Assembly (NCBI GenBank): GCA_029560875.1
Contig: JAKQKB010000047.1
Span: 1-64,000, forward strand
Reading direction: 5' to 3'
Length of the DNA stretch: 64,000 nt
Source of the DNA: Bacteroidota bacterium
GTDB lineage: Bacteria > Bacteroidota > Bacteroidia > Bacteroidales > Tenuifilaceae
Shown here: positions 44,300 to 51,804 of the stretch, in pieces
Layout of the letters: every line of letters begins with the position of its first letter
How positions within the stretch are numbered: position 1 is the stretch's first letter
Made by a program: the position numbers and the translations under genes
The notes under the pieces: model-generated
The model's input: the letters and a program-made list of their open reading frames with translations, nothing else
The model's database searches: none
What the model was told of the DNA's origin: nothing

Positions 44300-47200
44300 G
44301 TGAATATATCATCCGTAAGTATTAATAGACCTGTATTAGCATCGGTACTTTCCATTGTGGTAGTGCTTTTCGGGATAATTGGGTTTTCCTACCTAGGCGT
44401 TAGGGAGTATCCTAGCGTTGACCCGCCAATTGTATCGGTATCAACATCGTATACTGGAGCTAACTCTGCGGTAATTGAAGCGCAAATAACAGAGCCTTTG
44501 GAAGCATCAATCAACGGTATTGCAGGGATTAAATCTATCACCTCATCAAGTTCCGATGGACGAAGCAATATCACCATTGAATTTGAACTTGGAGTTGATA
44601 TGGAAGATGCCGCCAACGATGTTCGCGACCGCGTATCTCGTGCGGTTCGTAACATTCCACCCGACTCCGACCCGCCAATCATCACAAAGGCCGATGCCAA
44701 CGCCGAAACAATTATTACCATTACCGCTCAGAGCGATAAGCGAGATTTATTGGAGATGAGCGATATTGCTAATAACGTAATCAAAGAGCGTATACAAACA
44801 ATATCCGGGGTTAGCCAAATTGGTATTTGGGGTGAGAAACGCTATGCCATGCGTCTTTATTTAGACCCAAAGAAACTGGCATCGTTTGGGGTAACACCTA
44901 CTGATATCCGTAATGCGTTAAGCCGTGAAAATGTTGAATTACCAACAGGAAGAATCGAGGGATACTATACCGAACTATCTATCAGAACTTTAGGAAGACT
45001 AGAAACTCCAGACCAATTCAACAATCTTATTATCAAATACGTAGGAGGAATACCTGTAAAACTCCGCGATGTAGGAAAGGCCGATTATGCAGCTGAGAAC
45101 GAGCGTAGCATTATGCGTGGTAACGGACTCATTCCAATGGTTGGTATTGCAGTAACACCTTTGCCTGGAGCAAACTACGTTAGCATTGCCGATGAGGTTT
45201 ACAAAAGAGTTGAGCAGCTCAAACGCGAATTGCCCGAGGATATCAAGCTAGATTATGCCTACGATGCAACCATCACAATTCGTAAAGCAATTACTGAGGT
45301 TGAGGAAACCGTACTCTTAGCATTTGGCTTGGTTGTTCTTGTTATTTTTATATTCTTACGCAACTGGCGAACCACGCTTATTCCAATCATAGCCATTCCA
45401 ATTTCACTGATTGGAACTTTCTTCGTGATGTACCTTGCAGGGTTTTCAATTAACGTACTTTCACTGCTTGGAATTGTGCTTGCCACAGGTATTGTGGTTG
45501 ACGATGCCATTGTGGTTATGGAGAACATCTACTCCAAAATTGAGCAAGGAATGGACAACTACAAAGCAGGATATAGAGGAAGTAAGGAAATCTACTTTGC
45601 AATTATCTCAACCACAATAACACTAATTGCTGTGTTTATGCCAATTGTTTTCCTTAGTGGAGTAACAGGGCGTTTGTTCCGAGAGTTCGGAGTTGTAGTG
45701 GCTGGAGCCGTTCTAATATCTGCATTTGTCTCGCTTACCCTTACCCCTATGATGAGTACAAAACTTCTTCGGAAAACTCACAAAGAGGGTAGAATAATGG
45801 GGGCTATTGGTCGCGGAATTCAACGGTTGTCCGACTTTTACGGTCGTTCACTTTTAGGTTTTATGAATCGTAGATGGTTGGCCATTGGCATTATGGTTGC
45901 TTCAGGACTAATCATTGTTCTAATAGGTCGATTAATTCCATCGGAATTAGCGCCAATGGAAGACAAGAGCCGACTATCAATTCAAGCAACTGCGCCGGAA
46001 GGAACTGCATTTGAATCGATGGATGCCTATATGCTTAAACTTGCCGAATTTGCTGATACTATTTCGGAAAAAAGGGCAATGATTCAACTCACCTCTCCAG
46101 GTTGGGGCGGTGGTAACAGCGGTTTTGTGAGGATGTTGCTGACACAGCCCAACGAACGTGAAAAATCACAGGGTCAAATTGCCGATGAAATATCTGCATT
46201 CCTCCGCAAACAAACCTTTGCAAGAGCATTCGTTGTTCAGGACCAAACTATTAGTACTGGTCGTGGTGGTGGACTACCCGTGAACTTTGTGGTGCAAGCA
46301 CCAAACTTTGAGAAACTAAAAGAAGTTGTTCCAGAGTTTCTTGCAAAAGCACAAGCCGACCAACGTTTCCAGGTTGTTGATGTTAACCTAAAATTCAACA
46401 AACCCGAATTGGTGGTTGAGATTGACCGCGATAAAGCACGTGCATCGGGAATTGCTGTTAGGGATATTGCCGAGGCGTTACAACTTTACTTTAGTGGTCA
46501 GCGCTACGGTTTCTTCATCAGAAATGGTAAGCAATACTATGTAATTGGACAAGCCGAACGTAGTTATCGCGACGACCCTTCGGATTTAAAAGGTATTTAC
46601 CTCCGTGCTAGCGATGGCGCATTAGTTGATTTGGGTAGTTTGATTAAAACATCAGAGCAAAGTATTCCACCACAACGTTACCGTTACAACCGTTATGTTT
46701 CGGCTACTTTCAACGCATCACCAGCACCAGGCTATACGTTAGGACAAGGCATTGAGGCAATGCGCGAAATTGCAAAAACCACACTCGACGATACTTTTGC
46801 CACAACACTAACCGGAACATCGCAACAATTCGTGGAGAGTTCAAACAGTTTGTTATTTGCATTCTTCCTAGCACTGGTTCTAGTTTACCTAATTTTGGCT
46901 GCACAGTTTGAGAGCTTCCGTGACCCGTTAATCATTATGTTTACAGTTCCACTTGCTCTTGCAGGAGCATTGCTATCGCTATGGATATTCGGTCAAACTT
47001 TGAATATTTTTAGCCAAATTGGGATTGTTGTACTAATTGGTATTGTTACAAAAAACGGTATTCTGATTGTAGAATTTGCCAACCAGAAAAAGGAAGAGGG
47101 AATGAGTAAACTTGAAGCAGTTGAATTTGCAGCAAAACAACGGTTACGTCCAATTCTAATGACAAGTTTAGCAACCATATTCGGAGCATTACCAATTGCG

Positions 47201-47359
47201 CTTGCACTAGGAGCCGCTTCAACAAGCCGTATACCAATGGGTATAACAATTATTGGTGGATTACTATTCTCTTTAGTGCTCACACTATACGTAATTCCTG
47301 CTCTTTACACATATATTTCCACTAAGAAAGCCAATGTGATAAGACATGATGAGGAGTAG
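44300..47359 (+). CDS. RND efflux pump permease (HAE1/AcrB family)
   Basis: 1019 aa, full length, GTG start (no nearer ATG). NISSVSINRPVLASVLSIVVVLFG is the first helix. The proton-relay Asp pair lies in TGIVVDDAIVVMENIY and the partner Lys in VTKNGILIVEFANQKKEEG. Twelve membrane helices and two large periplasmic loops. Proton-driven export of drugs, detergents or lipids. Substrate not predictable. Confidence 0.95.
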   Translation: MNISSVSINRPVLASVLSIVVVLFGIIGFSYLGVREYPSVDPPIVSVSTSYTGANSAVIEAQITEPLEASINGIAGIKSITSSSSDGRSNITIEFELGVDMEDAANDVRDRVSRAVRNIPPDSDPPIITKADANAETIITITAQSDKRDLLEMSDIANNVIKERIQTISGVSQIGIWGEKRYAMRLYLDPKKLASFGVTPTDIRNALSRENVELPTGRIEGYYTELSIRTLGRLETPDQFNNLIIKYVGGIPVKLRDVGKADYAAENERSIMRGNGLIPMVGIAVTPLPGANYVSIADEVYKRVEQLKRELPEDIKLDYAYDATITIRKAITEVEETVLLAFGLVVLVIFIFLRNWRTTLIPIIAIPISLIGTFFVMYLAGFSINVLSLLGIVLATGIVVDDAIVVMENIYSKIEQGMDNYKAGYRGSKEIYFAIISTTITLIAVFMPIVFLSGVTGRLFREFGVVVAGAVLISAFVSLTLTPMMSTKLLRKTHKEGRIMGAIGRGIQRLSDFYGRSLLGFMNRRWLAIGIMVASGLIIVLIGRLIPSELAPMEDKSRLSIQATAPEGTAFESMDAYMLKLAEFADTISEKRAMIQLTSPGWGGGNSGFVRMLLTQPNEREKSQGQIADEISAFLRKQTFARAFVVQDQTISTGRGGGLPVNFVVQAPNFEKLKEVVPEFLAKAQADQRFQVVDVNLKFNKPELVVEIDRDKARASGIAVRDIAEALQLYFSGQRYGFFIRNGKQYYVIGQAERSYRDDPSDLKGIYLRASDGALVDLGSLIKTSEQSIPPQRYRYNRYVSATFNASPAPGYTLGQGIEAMREIAKTTLDDTFATTLTGTSQQFVESSNSLLFAFFLALVLVYLILAAQFESFRDPLIIMFTVPLALAGALLSLWIFGQTLNIFSQIGIVVLIGIVTKNGILIVEFANQKKEEGMSKLEAVEFAAKQRLRPILMTSLATIFGALPIALALGAASTSRIPMGITIIGGLLFSLVLTLYVIPALYTYISTKKANVIRHDEE

Positions 47360-47408
47360 CGTAATGTTGATAGTTGCTCGTTAATAGTTGATTGTTTAAA
47401 AATTTAGA

Positions 47409-48740
47409 ATGAAAGATTTGAACGGTATGAATTTTAGAAAAACATATTTAATGATAGTATTCTTGCTTACAAGCATTTATACTATCGGTCAAGATACCCT
47501 ATCGCTTTCCGATGCGGTAAAAATTGGGATGGAGAACAATTTCTCCATTCGAATTGCGCGCAACGATGTAACAATTGCAGATAACAACAACACCCTTGGC
47601 AATGCAGGTTTTCTCCCAAAGGTTGATGCATCGGCATCAAGCAATAATTCATTTTACAACATTAAGCAGGAGTTTACTGATGGAACAAACTACAAAAACT
47701 CTAGTTATCCCAGTTACGGCTTATCGGGTAACGTTTTGCTAAACTGGACACTGTTCGACGGTTTTGCAATGTTTGCCAATAAGCAAAAGTACTCAACCCT
47801 CGAGGAGCTAAGCAACATTAACTTTCAGATGACCGTTGAGGATGCTGCAGCATCAATAATTATTAATTACTATACAATTGCCATTGAGAATAATTTGCTG
47901 GAAAACTACCACGAGGCATTAACACTATCGCGCGATAGGTTGAGAATTGCTCGCGAAAAAGCTGCAATTGGTACCAGTTACCAAATTGCAGTAATGCAGG
48001 CCGAGGTCGATTACAGGGCCGACTCATCGCAGATGTTACAGCAGGTTAATAAAATTCAGAACTTAAAAATCAACCTGAATAAACTAATTGGACGTGAGCC
48101 AGAAATCAACTTCAACGTAAAAAAACTGGCCCCCGAAGTTGTATCTATTGAACTCAACACAATAATTGAGAATTTAGTTAATCAGAATAAAGAAATTCAA
48201 GCCGCAAAGTTGAACTTACGACTTAAAGAAATTGCCATTCGCGAGGCGCAAGCATCGCGCTATCCACGAATTGGCATCTCACCTGCTTATAATTTTTCTC
48301 GCTCATCAACACCGGAGGGCAGCACAGAACTGAACCGTTCATTTGGCCCTGCAATTGGAATTAGTGCTGGCATAACCCTATTCAATGGTTTTAATGCTAA
48401 CAGAAACATTAAGAATGCTCGAATTTATAGGGATAATCAGGATTTAATGAATCAATCCAAAGTTCAAAACTTAAAGGGCGAGGCTATAAAATATTACAAT
48501 AACCTTGTGCTGGCCAAAAACCTTGTTGAACTTGAGCAAAAATCGGCCGAGTTAGCCAAAACAAACTCCAATGTTGCAATGGAAAAATACCGGATTGGTA
48601 TTATCAGCGATATTGAGCTACGCGATGCGCAAATTAAGTATCTCGATGCCGAATACCGATATCTTAACGCACTAATGCAGGCCAAAACAGCAGAGGTAGA
48701 ACTTCAGGTTTTAATGGGAGCGGTAAATATTCCACAATAA
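47409..48740 (+). CDS. TolC-family outer-membrane efflux channel
   Basis: 443 aa. Signal peptide to IYTIGQ, then two OEP repeats of long helices and barrel strands (LSLSDAVKIGMENNFSIRIARNDV; LRLKEIAIREAQASRYPRIGISPAYNF; AISAGITLFNGFNANRNIKNA-like second strand). Completes the tripartite pump. A terminator follows. Confidence 0.93.
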   Translation: MKDLNGMNFRKTYLMIVFLLTSIYTIGQDTLSLSDAVKIGMENNFSIRIARNDVTIADNNNTLGNAGFLPKVDASASSNNSFYNIKQEFTDGTNYKNSSYPSYGLSGNVLLNWTLFDGFAMFANKQKYSTLEELSNINFQMTVEDAAASIIINYYTIAIENNLLENYHEALTLSRDRLRIAREKAAIGTSYQIAVMQAEVDYRADSSQMLQQVNKIQNLKINLNKLIGREPEINFNVKKLAPEVVSIELNTIIENLVNQNKEIQAAKLNLRLKEIAIREAQASRYPRIGISPAYNFSRSSTPEGSTELNRSFGPAIGISAGITLFNGFNANRNIKNARIYRDNQDLMNQSKVQNLKGEAIKYYNNLVLAKNLVELEQKSAELAKTNSNVAMEKYRIGIISDIELRDAQIKYLDAEYRYLNALMQAKTAEVELQVLMGAVNIPQ

Positions 48741-48761
48741 AACACTCTGATAATCAATTAC

Positions 48762-48795
48762 AAAACCTCAAAATTCACTTTTGAGGTTTTTTTTT
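48762..48795 (+). terminator. Terminator of the RND efflux operon
   Basis: AAAACCTCAAAA pairs with TTTTGAGGTTTT over a 5-base loop, followed by further T. Confidence 0.9.
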
Positions 48796-48858
48796 CAACT
48801 TAAAGCTGTAACTTGTATAATTAGCAACTAACCAATTTATTAATTTAAATCTATTACT

Positions 48859-49050
48859 ATGAAAAGAATGTTATATGTTATTGCAATTGCATCTTTAATT
48901 ATGATGAGTTGTTCGGGCTCATCAAAGGAAGAGGCCAAAGCAAAACAAGAAATTATGGCTAACGACTCTCTGGCTAATGAAGCTGAAAAAAGTGCTGCAG
49001 ACATTCAGCAATCTGTTAATGAAGTAGATTCTTTAGTTAATGAACTTTAA
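48859..49050 (+). CDS. Small lipoprotein
   Basis: 63 aa. Signal sequence MKRMLYVIAIASLIMMSC with lipobox Cys18, then a highly charged Ala/Lys/Glu/Ser helical tail without other motifs. It ends 10 bases before the next gene's start, so the pair is cotranscribed. A TAACTTGT element stands about 43 bases upstream. Function unknown. Confidence 0.75.
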   Translation: MKRMLYVIAIASLIMMSCSGSSKEEAKAKQEIMANDSLANEAEKSAADIQQSVNEVDSLVNEL

Positions 49051-49060
49051 CCCCAACACT

Positions 49061-49663
49061 ATGAAAACAAAATTCACAAGTAGTTTGCTATGCATTGCAC
49101 TAGCAGTATGCTTTATCACCTTAGGGAGCGTTGATACATTCGCTCAACAACAAAAAGGAAAAGGCAAGGCTCAAAAAGAGACTAAAGTGGAAAAAGATAC
49201 TTTAGATAAAAAAGGTCAAGGCAAAAACAAGGGAGATGATAAGGTTAACGAAAATATGGAAATAAAAGACACATTAAAAGCAGAAGCACTTGACACTGCT
49301 GTAGCTGAAGAAAAGAATAAAGAAGGCAAAGGAAATGCCTATGGCAAAAACAAAGGCGAACTTTCCGGAAAAGATTTTGGCCAAGACAGGGCACAACAAG
49401 CTAAATTGAATAAGGAAAACAAGGAAAAGGAACTTGATGAGTCCGTAACTGAAGGTGAACAAAAAGCAAAAGAGGCCAAGGAAAAAGTAAAGCAAGCCAG
49501 AGAAAAACTCGAAAAGGATAAAAAAGAAAAGAAAATTAAAGATAAGGAATACAACGAGCGTAAGGCTAAAATTGATAAAACGGAACAAGCAGTTAATGAA
49601 CTTGAAGCTAAAGTAGAAAAGGAAAAAACTAAGAAGAATAAAACTGAAGAGATTGCTCAATAA
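49061..49663 (+). CDS. Secreted Lys/Glu-rich coiled-coil protein
   Basis: 200 aa from ATG at 49061; an earlier ATG at 49040 overlaps the lipoprotein and spoils the signal peptide (MKTKFTSSLLCIALAVCFITLGSVDTFAQ). The mature part is almost all Lys, Glu, Gln, Gly and Ala. Residues about 30-115 hold KGKG/KNKG motifs (GQGKNKGDD, GKGNAYGKNKGELSGKDFGQ). The rest is a long charged heptad helix. Periplasmic or surface location. No family recognised; low complexity makes homology uncertain. Confidence 0.7.
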   Translation: MKTKFTSSLLCIALAVCFITLGSVDTFAQQQKGKGKAQKETKVEKDTLDKKGQGKNKGDDKVNENMEIKDTLKAEALDTAVAEEKNKEGKGNAYGKNKGELSGKDFGQDRAQQAKLNKENKEKELDESVTEGEQKAKEAKEKVKQAREKLEKDKKEKKIKDKEYNERKAKIDKTEQAVNELEAKVEKEKTKKNKTEEIAQ

Positions 49664-49668
49664 AAAAG

Positions 49669-49697
49669 AAACTGCCAGAAAAAATCTGGCAGTTTTT
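49669..49697. terminator. Bidirectional terminator before the peroxiredoxin gene
   Basis: AAACTGCCAGA pairs with TCTGGCAGTTT over a 5-base A loop, flanked by A- and T-runs, between convergent genes. Confidence 0.9.
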
Positions 49698-49711
49698 CCT
49701 TAATCAAAGTT

Positions 49712-50422
49712 CTATTTCTTAAGCACTTTCTTCAATACTGTATCCTTATCCAATTTCTTGGTGCAGAAGAACCAATCGTGACACTTCACAGTTTCGTCCT
49801 TAGTTTCCATACGCTCCTTGGCTACTCCGCATGAACCTGCTGTTGGAACAATTACATCATCGCCTGGACGCCAGTCAGCTGGGGTTGCAACCTTAAACTC
49901 ATCGGCGGTTTGCAATGCAACAACCACACGGTAAAGTTCATCGAAATTACGGCCTAAACTTAATGGATAGTAAATAATTGTGCGGATAATACCATTGGGG
50001 TCAATTACAAACACGGCTCTTACTGCCTTGGTGTTGCTCTCGCCAGGCATCATCATACCGTACTTTTTGGCAACATCCATGGTAATATCTTCAATCAAAG
50101 GGAATGTAACCTCAACATTCTTCATGCCTTTGTACTCAATCTTCTCCTTAATTGTACGTAACCATGCAATATGGCTGTAAAGCCCGTCAACAGAAAGACC
50201 TACTAGCTTACAGTTTGCCTCGTTGAACTGCTTCTCCATCGATGCAAAAGTCATAAACTCCGATGTGCACACCGGAGTAAAATCGGCTGGGTGACTGAAC
50301 AGAATTACCCAACTTCCCTTATAATCGGCAGGGAAATTAATTTCGCCCTGAGTGGTTACAGCCTTAAACTCAGGAGCCTTGTCGCCAATACGTGGCATTG
50401 CATAAACTTGATTCTCTTCCAT
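49712..50422 (-). CDS. Peroxiredoxin, Prx6/archaeal-type
   Basis: 236 aa. Peroxidatic Cys52 in HPADFTPVCTSE, active-site Arg in KAVRAVFVIDPNG, and the long C-terminal extension with PAGSCG-like (PTAGSCGVAKERM) and VKCHDWFFCTKK Cys that is typical of archaeal-type Prx6 enzymes (about 210-240 aa). Reduces H2O2 and organic peroxides. Third gene of the PerR-DPSL-Prx operon, though 125 bases after the ferritin gene. Confidence 0.94.
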   Translation of the reverse strand: MEENQVYAMPRIGDKAPEFKAVTTQGEINFPADYKGSWVILFSHPADFTPVCTSEFMTFASMEKQFNEANCKLVGLSVDGLYSHIAWLRTIKEKIEYKGMKNVEVTFPLIEDITMDVAKKYGMMMPGESNTKAVRAVFVIDPNGIIRTIIYYPLSLGRNFDELYRVVVALQTADEFKVATPADWRPGDDVIVPTAGSCGVAKERMETKDETVKCHDWFFCTKKLDKDTVLKKVLKK

Positions 50423-50547
50423 TTTTTTGATTTTTATTTAGTTAGACAATTTGTAAATATTCATGGAGTTATGGATGGTTGTATTATTGGAGTGATTTTA
50501 ACTAATATTTCCCCATCGCTCCACTACTCCATCACTCCTATATTCCT

Positions 50548-51060
50548 CTACATTCTCAACTTCCTCAACTCATCCTTCATGCGGTTGATATCGGTTATCC
50601 AATCTTCAATATCGTTCTCGTGCTCAATTTCCTCGGCCAATATTTGAGTGGCCATTTGGTGGGTCATGTGGTCTTTACCGCTGGTGAATGAGGCAATCTC
50701 GTTGTAACGCTGTATTGCACATCGCTCGCCATGAAGGTTTTGCTCCAAAATTACCTCAATGTAAGGGTCTATTGGTGCATCGTATGCACAACGGCTATGC
50801 TTAAACCAATCCTGAGGATGTAACAGAGGAGTTCCGCCTAGTTGAATAATTCTATCGGCAACCATAACAGCGTGGTTAAGCTCCTGGGTTGCGTGAAGCA
50901 ATAATTCAGGCTCCACCTCGCTACGCATTGGACCTTCCATTACACGTGCGCCAATCCAATACTGGTAGTATGCAAGCCACTCCTCAGCCAAAGCAGCGTT
51001 TAGCATTTCCAATAATTTATCCACATCAACCGATGCAATTTTTTTAGCTTCTTTTCCCAT
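50548..51060 (-). CDS. DPSL-type ferritin (thioferritin-like)
   Basis: 170 aa four-helix ferritin-like domain. Metal ligands lie in EEWLAYYQYW, ATQELNHAVMVADRI, NLHGERCAIQRYNEI and AEEIEHENDIEDW. Two Cys (SRCAYDAP and GERCAIQ) match the buried Cys pair of Dps-like (DPSL) thioferritins. Bacterioferritin-like active site in a Dps-type shell, oxidising Fe2+ with H2O2. Two bases after the PerR-like gene: shared transcript and oxidative-stress role. Confidence 0.85.
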   Translation of the reverse strand: MGKEAKKIASVDVDKLLEMLNAALAEEWLAYYQYWIGARVMEGPMRSEVEPELLLHATQELNHAVMVADRIIQLGGTPLLHPQDWFKHSRCAYDAPIDPYIEVILEQNLHGERCAIQRYNEIASFTSGKDHMTHQMATQILAEEIEHENDIEDWITDINRMKDELRKLRM

Positions 51061-51062
51061 AA

Positions 51063-51500
51063 TTAGCTCTTTTTAGGTGGTTTATGTTCTTTATAATTTC
51101 CAATTATTTGAAGATTTATATCCTTAATGTTAAAATTCGGAATCTGTTTCTTATCAAAATACTCCTGAAGCATTTTATCAAGTTCCTCATCATAATAGTT
51201 TTCAATATAGTCGCACTGCTCGCAGTATAAATGATGATGCTTATGCATCTCAATATCGTACCGCATAAAATCCTTATCGGTTTTTACCTTTTTGATTATT
51301 CTCTTTTCACAAAAGGTGTCCAGTATATTGTAAACCGTTCCTAACGCAAGGTTTGGATGATTTTTACGCACATACTCTTTAACGGCATCGGCAGTTGGAT
51401 GGTCCTTAATAGCCATTAACGCTTCCAAAACTGCAACCCGCTGCGGTGTAACCTTAAGGTCGTTTTGGGTAAGAATTTCTACAAGATTAGAATAACTCAT
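51063..51500 (-). CDS. Fur-family regulator, PerR-like
   Basis: 145 aa. Winged helix (VTPQRVAVLEALMAIKDHPTADAVKEYVRKNHPNLALGTVYNILDTF) and dimer domain with MHKHHHLYCEQCDYIENY. Only one CxxC is present; the second, often near the C-terminus for the structural zinc, is absent. Coupling to a ferritin and a peroxiredoxin makes peroxide sensing likelier than iron uptake control. A palindrome 7 bases upstream suggests autoregulation. Confidence 0.87.
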   Translation of the reverse strand: MSYSNLVEILTQNDLKVTPQRVAVLEALMAIKDHPTADAVKEYVRKNHPNLALGTVYNILDTFCEKRIIKKVKTDKDFMRYDIEMHKHHHLYCEQCDYIENYYDEELDKMLQEYFDKKQIPNFNIKDINLQIIGNYKEHKPPKKS

Positions 51501-51804
51501 ATTATTTAGGAATAATTCTTATTTAGGAAAAACACTAATTTATAAAAATGGTTCAACTCTATCAAGAAAAAAACTTAAAATCGACGAAAAGGAATGAAAA
51601 AACATCTGTTAATTACTAATAAAAATAAAAAATACTTTGCTAATAAACTTAATATCAAAATATTAAAAAAATAAGATTAAAAAACACTTTTGAAACCTTA
51701 TTTCCGTTTATCAGTTAAAGTAAATGTAATAATGCTATTTATACCATTCAGCCCCTTCGCCCTTTTGTCTAATACATTGTGATGTTGATTAAGTGTGTTG
51801 ATTT
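51501..51804. other. Divergent 304-base region, perR-like gene and histidine kinase
   Basis: Very AT-rich. Apart from the PerR-type palindrome I see no TAnnTTTG element, RNA gene or repeat in it. Confidence 0.55.
51507..51521. promoter_or_regulatory. Fur/PerR-type 7-1-7 operator before the PerR-like gene
   Basis: TAGGAAT-A-ATTCTTA is an inverted repeat with one mismatch in seven, the usual geometry of Per/Fur boxes. It lies just before the ATG of the regulator gene, so binding would block the whole operon. Confidence 0.6.

Noticed and set aside
49274-49660. 128-codon Phe/Leu-rich open frame antisense to the Lys/Glu-rich protein
   Set aside because: It is the complement of a Lys/Glu-biased gene, which yields long Phe/Leu frames by composition alone.
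50291-50647. 118-codon open frame between peroxiredoxin and ferritin genes
   Set aside because: Mostly antisense to two convincing genes, without a family signature.
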